Both the position numbers and the translations under genes were made by a program. Below the pieces are notes generated by a model. That model had not been told where the DNA came from, ran no database searches, and saw only the letters and a program-made list of their open reading frames with translations. 5,025 nucleotides of DNA, taken from Chloroflexota bacterium (GTDB lineage: Bacteria; Chloroflexota; Anaerolineae; Promineifilales; Promineifilaceae). Each line of letters opens with the position of its first letter. Position 1 is the first letter of the stretch. The stretch is from the NCBI GenBank assembly GCA_003519205.1, contig DOXE01000008.1, positions 1-5,025 on the forward strand. The letters are read 5' to 3'. Below, in pieces: positions 1 through 5,025 of this stretch.

Positions 1-477
<477 letters not shown>

Positions 478-825
478 TTACAATAGCCACCAGATGATAA
501 GCACCAGTATCCAGTTACGGATCACCTTGCTAATCATGACCCACAAGAGAAAGCTATTCCGGCCGATGCCAGCCATACCGGCCCCGATGGTCAGGACCGT
601 TCCGATCAGCGGGATCGATGACACGAGCAGCGGAAGGGAGCCCAGGCGCCTATAGTATCCTAAGGCATTTTCCCATGTTTCGGGTTTAATCCGAGTGTAG
701 ACAGCCTCTATTTTCTCTTTGCCTTGCTGACCGGCGTAGAAGTTGGCCAGGCGAGCCAACGAACCAAGGGCGCTGATGGCGAGAATAACCAGCCAGATTT
801 CAGGGTCTGTTAGTACATCAATCAA
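478..825 (-). CDS. Small VTT-domain (YqaA/DedA-like) membrane protein
   Basis: The 115-residue protein resembles the core of the VTT (DedA/SNARE-associated) superfamily, closest in style to short YqaA-type proteins. Residues 9-28 form a first hydrophobic segment, running into SLARLANFYAGQQG, which matches the family's glycine-containing NYWLGRKG-type block. Residues 61-87 form the re-entrant PLLVSSIPLIGTVLTIGAG region with the conserved Pro72. Residues 90-115 are a final membrane span with SKVIRNW. Some DedA/VTT members are lipid flippases or scramblases, but short YqaA proteins are uncharacterised, so no substrate is claimed. The start is TTG at 825: an in-frame TGA lies two codons upstream, and GGAG sits nine bases before it. 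It is shorter than E. coli YqaA (about 140 residues), lacking N-terminal sequence. It begins 50 bases after the pseudo-ATPase gene and is probably the last gene of the same transcript. Confidence 0.78.
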   Translation of the reverse strand: MIDVLTDPEIWLVILAISALGSLARLANFYAGQQGKEKIEAVYTRIKPETWENALGYYRRLGSLPLLVSSIPLIGTVLTIGAGMAGIGRNSFLLWVMISKVIRNWILVLIIWWLL

Positions 826-834
826 AGATCAATT

Positions 835-838
835 CTCC
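835..838 (-). promoter_or_regulatory. Ribosome-binding site deciding the TTG start of the VTT protein
   Basis: GGAG on the minus strand lies nine bases before TTG 825-823. No other start codon in that frame has a comparable site, and the next Met is residue 84. Confidence 0.6.
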
Positions 839-875
839 ACTAGATGAGTGACATTCATATCCATTGCGTATCGGC

Positions 876-3731
876 TCAGCTCTTCTCCAATCGTTCGGAT
901 AAGATGCCCACATAGCGCCTCAGCCTGGGAGATCGCCAGATGGCTCGCACAACGAACATCCAGACCACAGCAACGACGACGATTATGGCGTAATCCAATA
1001 AATCATTGAGCGGTCTTAGCCTGAGCAGCTCTTGTGTTAGCGGCAGAATGGTCGCCAGAACGAATACGAGCAAGAGCCCAATGGCCATGTAAGTATTACG
1101 CCAGTCGCCGCTGAGGACGTCGCCGCCAACCCAGAAACGCGTTGGTGGCTGGACAAAGACAATGAGTATTAAGCCCATGAGTACGAGCCCTTGGGCCACA
1201 GCCAACTGAGAGTAGGCGATATCGACCAGTCCACGCCCAAAAATGAAGCTGATGACTAGCGCGGCTACGGCTATTGTCATCGCAGCCGGCACCACGAAGT
1301 GCACCATCCGCGAGCGCATATATTGGCGAGGTACAGCACCAGGGGACGCCCACAGCGTAAGACCCACGGAAGGGACGATGACGGTAATAAAGACAACAAC
1401 ACCGCCCTGAGTTGGATGGTAATAAAAGATGCGCCTGCCTTCGATGAACATGGCCAGGATTAGTAATAACACGTAGCCAATCTGGACCAGATTGATCTTT
1501 AAGATATCCAGCATGCCATTGACAACGCGCTGGCCACGGTCTAATACCGTTGGCAATACCTTGAAGGAGTCGCCGAGCAATACGATGTCGGCCATACTCA
1601 ACGCCGCCTGACTCCCATTCTGCAACGTGAGGCTTAAATCGGCCACCTCCATTGCGGTGATGTCGCCGGCAGCGTCACCGACCATGGCCACCCGCTCCCC
1701 TTGCCGGAGCAAATTTCGCACGATTTCGCCTTTTTGGTGGGATGATAATTGGCCGAAAACGATAGCTTCACGAACTGTTTGCTCAAATTCCCTCTCGGCC
1801 ATTTGGCTTAGCTGGGAACCAGAAACGGCGGTTCCGTTTATTGATTCATCTTCGAGCAGACCGAGTTGTTCGGCCGCCTCATTCGCGCGTTCCAGGTCAT
1901 CGGACGAGAGGATCTTGACGCGGACGCCTGATTCCGTAAAGGCTTGCACAGCTTCTTTCGCTTCGGGTCGGATTTCTTCGTTTATCGTGAGGTTGCACAG
2001 AGGAATGAGACCTTCAGTCAATTGGGGCCGGCCGTCGCCGTCAGTTAGGGGTACGGGTTCTGGCGAATAGGCGAACAATAGTTGGGGTTGAGGGATGACT
2101 GGCCCCTGGTCCTCAACAGTATCGGCATCTGCGTCCTGGGCCCGCTGGACAATGTCCGTCAAGCGATGTTGAATACGCTGGAAGATATTTCTACCCTGTT
2201 CCATTGGCGCCATAGAATCACCCTCGCTGTGTTCTGGACCGACTATATTGCCTTCCGTGGTTTCGTCGGTCTGTTTGGCACTCTCAGTCGCAGGAGCGAA
2301 TTCCTCAACCCGATCATCTCGGTTGAATAATCGGCCGAAACGACCAAAAACTCCACGTAAGCCGGATTCAGCCTGGGTAGCACTCTCATCTTCCTCATCT
2401 GAGCTCTCCTCAGTAGCCAAATAGGGACTCAGGGACTCAGGTTCGCCAATGAAATAGGTTCCCCGCACATCGGTTTCAGAGAATGTCACTGCACTCCAGC
2501 CGAGGGCGGAGTAATATCGTGCTTCCTCTTCTACCGGCCGGCGGCTACCCTCGATATTGCTAGCAATAGCCAGGAGAAAGACATTGTCACTCCGTGTGCT
2601 ATGGGCCATGTCGCCCAGAATCTGCCGCACGCGGCTTTCAGCCAGGGCCGGTTGGCCATTTGCCGAGGGAATCATATCTAGATGTAGTTCGGTACCCGTC
2701 AGCGTTCCAGTTTTACTGAAGCAAAGAACTGTCACCTGGGCCAGTGACTCGACCGCCCTCGAATCGCGGACCAAGGCCCCCAATTCGCCCAACCTGGCGC
2801 TGCCGAGGGCATAGGTGGCAACGATCATGAAGAAGAGACCGCTGGGAGCGATGCTGAAAAAGACCGAAGCCGTTTCACGATAATCGGCTTCGAAAATTCG
2901 TCCTAATAGGGGGAAGTTGAGCATGTCGAGGACAAGGAAGAGGAGGAAGATGGCAATGATGGCTAGCAGGAGCCGTAGAACACGAGCGATGATCCGCTGT
3001 AAAGGAGTTAACTCGGTCTTTCTTTGGACGGGCGTCCATTTCTGGACATCGGGTTCTCTAGGCTGCTTTGTGACCTGGTATACGGCTCGTCCCTGGAGAC
3101 AGAAACTACCAGATTGAATCCGGTCACCTTCCCGTTTAAGTTTGTCACGGCTCTCGTCAACAGCGGCCAGGGTCTCGAATACTCGTGGTCTGCCACTGAG
3201 AAGTCGCCCATCGGCCAGGAATTCATCCCCAGGGCCAGCGACAAGCACATCACCGGCGACGATTTCATCAACCTCGACGCTCCTGATCCGGCCGTCGCGG
3301 ATGGCAGTCGCCCGCGGGCTGGCCAGATCTAACAATTTTTCGACCTGTCCTGTGGCGTAAAGTTGCTGGGCGGCGTTGAAGACGACGTTGAGTAAAAAAA
3401 CGGCAAAGGTTAGCAGGGCACTTAAGGGATCCCCAAGCAGTGTTTGGACGAAGGCTAAACCTATCATGCTCATGTTGAAGATGGAAAAGGTGCTGGAGCG
3501 CCAGATATCGCGACGCACTCGCCGGGCGTTCTGCTCTCGTTCCTCGCCGCGGGTGGGGAGGCGGCGCGAAGATGCCTCTTCTTCCGTCAACCCTGGAAAC
3601 TGATCCAGATCGGGCGCCACTTCCGTTGCCGCCGCTTGGGCTCGATCCGTTGACAGGCGCCGCCAGATCATGACCAAGGCCATCACCAAACCGATGACAA
3701 AGGCAAAACCGGCGATTCGCTGCTTTTTCAC
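876..3731 (-). CDS. P2-type P-type ATPase homologue lacking the catalytic Asp (putative pseudoenzyme)
   Basis: Counting from GTG 3731, the protein has 951 residues. An extra membrane span (6-23) and a charged linker precede a P2-ATPase layout: M1 and M2 (81-99, 103-120), actuator domain (122-222), M3 and M4 (254-270, 287-309), P and N domains (about 310-722), and M5-M10 (743-929). Family blocks are recognisable but altered at active residues: TGES is VDES (191-194), PEGL is PSGL (296-299), CTDKTGTLT is CFSKTGTLT with Ser339 replacing the phosphorylated Asp, KGAPE is IGEPE (428-432), TGD is SSD (609-611), and GDGxND is GDAAGD (685-690). The P-domain Lys (667) of the SHQKGEIV block remains. Family knowledge says the Asp is essential for pumping, so ATP-driven transport is unlikely and a regulatory or structural role is inferred. 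An acidic, low-complexity insert (440-547) extends the N domain. A TTG-started version from 3815 (979 residues) is possible, but it lacks a ribosome site and overlaps the upstream gene's C-terminus. The frame is intact throughout. Confidence 0.9.
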   Translation of the reverse strand: MKKQRIAGFAFVIGLVMALVMIWRRLSTDRAQAAATEVAPDLDQFPGLTEEEASSRRLPTRGEEREQNARRVRRDIWRSSTFSIFNMSMIGLAFVQTLLGDPLSALLTFAVFLLNVVFNAAQQLYATGQVEKLLDLASPRATAIRDGRIRSVEVDEIVAGDVLVAGPGDEFLADGRLLSGRPRVFETLAAVDESRDKLKREGDRIQSGSFCLQGRAVYQVTKQPREPDVQKWTPVQRKTELTPLQRIIARVLRLLLAIIAIFLLFLVLDMLNFPLLGRIFEADYRETASVFFSIAPSGLFFMIVATYALGSARLGELGALVRDSRAVESLAQVTVLCFSKTGTLTGTELHLDMIPSANGQPALAESRVRQILGDMAHSTRSDNVFLLAIASNIEGSRRPVEEEARYYSALGWSAVTFSETDVRGTYFIGEPESLSPYLATEESSDEEDESATQAESGLRGVFGRFGRLFNRDDRVEEFAPATESAKQTDETTEGNIVGPEHSEGDSMAPMEQGRNIFQRIQHRLTDIVQRAQDADADTVEDQGPVIPQPQLLFAYSPEPVPLTDGDGRPQLTEGLIPLCNLTINEEIRPEAKEAVQAFTESGVRVKILSSDDLERANEAAEQLGLLEDESINGTAVSGSQLSQMAEREFEQTVREAIVFGQLSSHQKGEIVRNLLRQGERVAMVGDAAGDITAMEVADLSLTLQNGSQAALSMADIVLLGDSFKVLPTVLDRGQRVVNGMLDILKINLVQIGYVLLLILAMFIEGRRIFYYHPTQGGVVVFITVIVPSVGLTLWASPGAVPRQYMRSRMVHFVVPAAMTIAVAALVISFIFGRGLVDIAYSQLAVAQGLVLMGLILIVFVQPPTRFWVGGDVLSGDWRNTYMAIGLLLVFVLATILPLTQELLRLRPLNDLLDYAIIVVVAVVWMFVVRAIWRSPRLRRYVGILSERLEKS

Positions 3732-3739
3732 TGCCCTAG

Positions 3740-3744
3740 CCTCT
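3740..3744 (-). promoter_or_regulatory. Ribosome-binding site deciding the GTG start of the pseudo-ATPase
   Basis: AGAGG on the minus strand lies eight bases before GTG 3731-3729. Translation from here starts MKKQRIAGFAFVIG, a positively charged end followed directly by a membrane span, as expected of a true N-terminus. The longer TTG start at 3815 has no such site. Confidence 0.55.
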
Positions 3745-3783
3745 TTCTGGCATCCAGCCCGGAACTCCGTATGCTTTTTAGCC

Positions 3784-4379
3784 TCATATGCTGGCGACCT
3801 GCAAGATGACCCCAATACCGCTAATCAGGCAAACAAGTGCGATAAGCAAGAAGATTAACCTTATACGCCGGTCTGGATGGACCAGGGAAGCCCAGGCGGT
3901 TGCAGCCAGACCGATGGCGAAGATCAAGCCTGCTAGCTCATAAATCTGGTTCTTATCGTCAATCTGGTTAGCCTGAGTCTCTAACTTCTCTACCTGGGCG
4001 ATCAGCGCCTGGGCCTCGGCATAGGTCCCCGAAAGGTAGGCATCGTCAAGGGATTTCCAGGCTGCTCCAGTCTTTCCCGCAACCTTGGCGACATACGTTC
4101 CAGGTACACGGCCGCTTCGGCCGAATCTTCATCGCTGAAAAAGCGGTAGGCATCGTACGCCTGCAAGTCCTGGATGAGCTCTGCATTACCGTTAAGAAAG
4201 CTGCTAGTAGCCACGACTAGCGTTTTTTGCCCTTCGAAATCGAGGTCATCACCCTCAATGCTGGAGAGGGCGCTTTGGTAAGCGGCAAAGGCTGTGGCGG
4301 CAGTGAGCAAGACCACCATGGCGCCCAAGAACCCATCTGACAACCACCACTTGTGATGGATCTCATCAGTATCTGACAT
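3784..4379 (-). CDS. Membrane protein of unknown function, split by a one-base frameshift
   Basis: I do not recognise the family with confidence. From ATG 4379 the first frame encodes 125 residues: a membrane span at 14-33, then a soluble, mostly helical part ending in an out-of-frame tail (TMPTFRGPMPRPRR) and TGA at 4004-4002. From about 4050 the neighbouring frame continues in clearly protein-like fashion: DDAYLSGTYAEAQALIAQVE, a short coiled-coil segment, then two membrane spans (YELAGLIFAIGLAATAWASL and RLIFLLIALVCLISGIGVIL) and TGA at 3786-3784. Restoring one base in CCCTTGAC near 4045-4052 would give a single 198-residue protein reading GNP(F/L)DDAYLSG. The layout (one span, coiled coil, two C-terminal spans) resembles DUF4337-like proteins, but this is only a resemblance. 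The cause may be a sequencing error, a real mutation, or less likely programmed -1 shifting. It is the first gene of the presumed operon, 52 bases before the pseudo-ATPase. No clear ribosome site precedes the ATG. Confidence 0.75.
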
Positions 4380-4433
4380 AAGTTTGATGATATTGGTAAC
4401 TTCGCAAACGCTAGGTCATAGAATCAAAGCCTG

Positions 4434-4461
4434 GATCTACCTACTGAACCAGGATTGTCAA
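4434..4461 (-). promoter_or_regulatory. Candidate sigma-70-type promoter for the membrane-protein operon
   Basis: On the minus strand a perfect -35 box TTGACA (4461-4456) is followed after 16 bases by TAGATC (4439-4434), a poor -10 match (3 of 6). It lies about 55 bases upstream of the ATG at 4379, a sensible place for the operon promoter. The weak -10 keeps confidence low. Confidence 0.3.
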
Positions 4462-4476
4462 ACTCGTCTTTATAAT

Positions 4477-4507
4477 GGCCGGCCCAGTTCTTGAAACTGA
4501 GCCGGCC
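4477..4507 (-). terminator. Strong hairpin, possible sulfatase terminator
   Basis: Arms GGCCGGCCCAGTT (4477-4489) and AACTGAGCCGGCC (4495-4507) pair in 12 of 13 positions, with one C-A mismatch and a five-base loop. The hairpin lies about 70 bases past the sulfatase stop and before the candidate promoter of the next genes, the place expected for a terminator. On the minus strand it is followed by ATTATAAAG, not a U run, so it is not a classical intrinsic terminator. It could act with another factor, stabilise the mRNA end, or be an intergenic repeat. Confidence 0.45.
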
Positions 4508-4529
4508 TAACGCCAATTCCAAAGCTGAT

Positions 4530-4549
4530 CTTAAGCTCTCTTAAGCTCG
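4530..4549. repeat. Tandem 10-base repeat, two copies
   Basis: CTTAAGCTCT at 4530-4539 is followed at once by CTTAAGCTCG at 4540-4549. They match in nine of ten bases, and each contains the palindrome CTTAAG. One-turn spacing would suit a protein-binding site, but two copies can arise by chance duplication and no function is evident. Confidence 0.5.
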
Positions 4550-4578
4550 GGCCCCAGGGAATCACCATTCATAGGCTA

Positions 4579-5025
4579 TTAGTGCAGGCCTCCGTCGGTG
4601 GCTTCCTGCATCTTTTCCATGACCGTATCCAGGTTAAAAGACGCCGGTTTCTGGCGCGGCGGGAACTCCTTAAAGGATTGAATCTGTTCTGCCGTCAAGG
4701 CCTGGGCAGCGTAGATGGCTGGAACGTGGTCTAGTACCCAATCCCAATAGGTATTGGAGCTTTCGTCCGCTCGCTCAAAGGGATCACGGCGCAAGTTGAA
4801 GAGCTTGGGTAAGCGCAGAGAAACAAATGGTTCGGCCCAAACCATCATGCCCTTAGCCCGTTGCTCCATAAAGACGATCTTCCAGTCGTTGATCCGGATG
4901 GCCGTCACCTGGCCATCATCATTGGTGTAGTAGAAGAATGTGCGTGGCGACTCGTCCGTCTCGCCGGTCAGGTAGGGCAGAATGTTGTAGCCGTCGATGT
5001 GAACGTGGAAGTGCTTGTCACCGGC
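4579..5025 (-). CDS. Arylsulfatase, C-terminal part (runs off the right edge)
   Basis: The minus-strand frame is open from the window edge to TAA at 4581-4579 and gives 148 residues. The sequence DGYNILPYLTGETDESPRTF, followed by FFYYTNDDGQ, DWKIVFMEQRAKG, WAEPF and KLFNLRRDPFERAD, is the typical C-terminal domain of bacterial arylsulfatases (alkaline-phosphatase superfamily, formylglycine-dependent type I sulfatases). The end block FKEFPPRQKPASFNLDTVMEK is also family-typical. These enzymes hydrolyse sulfate esters and are often exported. The catalytic Cys/Ser-x-Pro-x-Arg motif and any signal peptide lie outside the window, so activity, substrate and location cannot be judged. GTG at 4908 is an internal Val, not the start. 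The gene is about 200 bases upstream of the membrane-protein operon, separated by a hairpin, and is probably transcribed separately. Confidence 0.9.
   Translation of the reverse strand, partial: AGDKHFHVHIDGYNILPYLTGETDESPRTFFYYTNDDGQVTAIRINDWKIVFMEQRAKGMMVWAEPFVSLRLPKLFNLRRDPFERADESSNTYWDWVLDHVPAIYAAQALTAEQIQSFKEFPPRQKPASFNLDTVMEKMQEATDGGLH

Noticed and set aside
1096..1353. An 85-codon minus-strand frame in the C-terminal membrane part of the pseudo-ATPase
   Set aside because: It overlaps continuous membrane spans of the correct frame. Its product is Cys/Arg/His-rich and unlike a real protein.
1627..2070. A 147-codon plus-strand frame inside the pseudo-ATPase gene
   Set aside because: It is antisense to conserved P-domain motifs of the real gene, its product is rich in Ser, Arg and Pro without domain features, and it has no gene context.
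3008..3360. Several overlapping frames on both strands over the actuator domain
   Set aside because: They overlap one another and the well-supported actuator domain sequence, so they are shadows of the coding frame.
4045..4056. A programmed -1 frameshift site
   Set aside because: AAATCCCTTG does not fit the X XXY YYZ slippery pattern in the zero frame, and I see no clear downstream stimulatory structure. A simple base loss is the easier explanation.
4455..4476. A plus-strand promoter TTGTCA with TATAAT
   Set aside because: The boxes look good individually, but the spacer is only about 10 bases and no plus-strand gene follows.

Overview
The window is bacterial DNA, mostly one minus-strand membrane-protein cluster, with a recombinase scar at the left edge and the end of a sulfatase gene at the right edge. 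The tRNA fragment lacks an encoded CCA end, starts other than ATG (TTG, GTG) are used, and base composition is moderate. The sulfatase and membrane proteins would suit a Chloroflexota-type organism, but that is a weak guess from protein style and not proven by a marker gene.

Layout, left to right. Positions 1-28 are the 3' part of a tRNA gene on the plus strand. Directly against it, 29-145 on the minus strand is the first 39 codons of a resolvase/invertase-type serine recombinase, broken exactly at the tRNA end. An A+T-rich stretch (146-477) holds a short inverted repeat and no convincing gene. On the minus strand follow a small VTT/YqaA-like membrane protein (478-825), a 951-residue P-type ATPase homologue (876-3731), and an unrecognised membrane protein with one N-terminal and two C-terminal membrane spans (3784-4379) that is split by a one-base frameshift. 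About 200 bases of intergenic DNA hold a candidate promoter and a strong hairpin, and then comes the C-terminal part of an arylsulfatase (4579 to beyond the right edge).

The notable point is the P-type ATPase homologue. It keeps the whole architecture of a P2-type cation pump (10 core membrane spans plus one extra at the N-terminus, A, N and P domains), but the phosphorylated Asp of DKTGT is Ser, TGES is VDES, TGD is SSD, GDGxND is GDAAGD, and the PEGL ion-site motif is PSGL. The reading frame is intact over 951 codons, so it looks like a maintained pseudoenzyme and not a decaying gene. The three membrane genes are spaced like one transcript (52 and 50 base gaps), read in the order frameshifted membrane protein, pseudo-ATPase, VTT protein, and may form one membrane system. 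What that system does cannot be told from the sequence.
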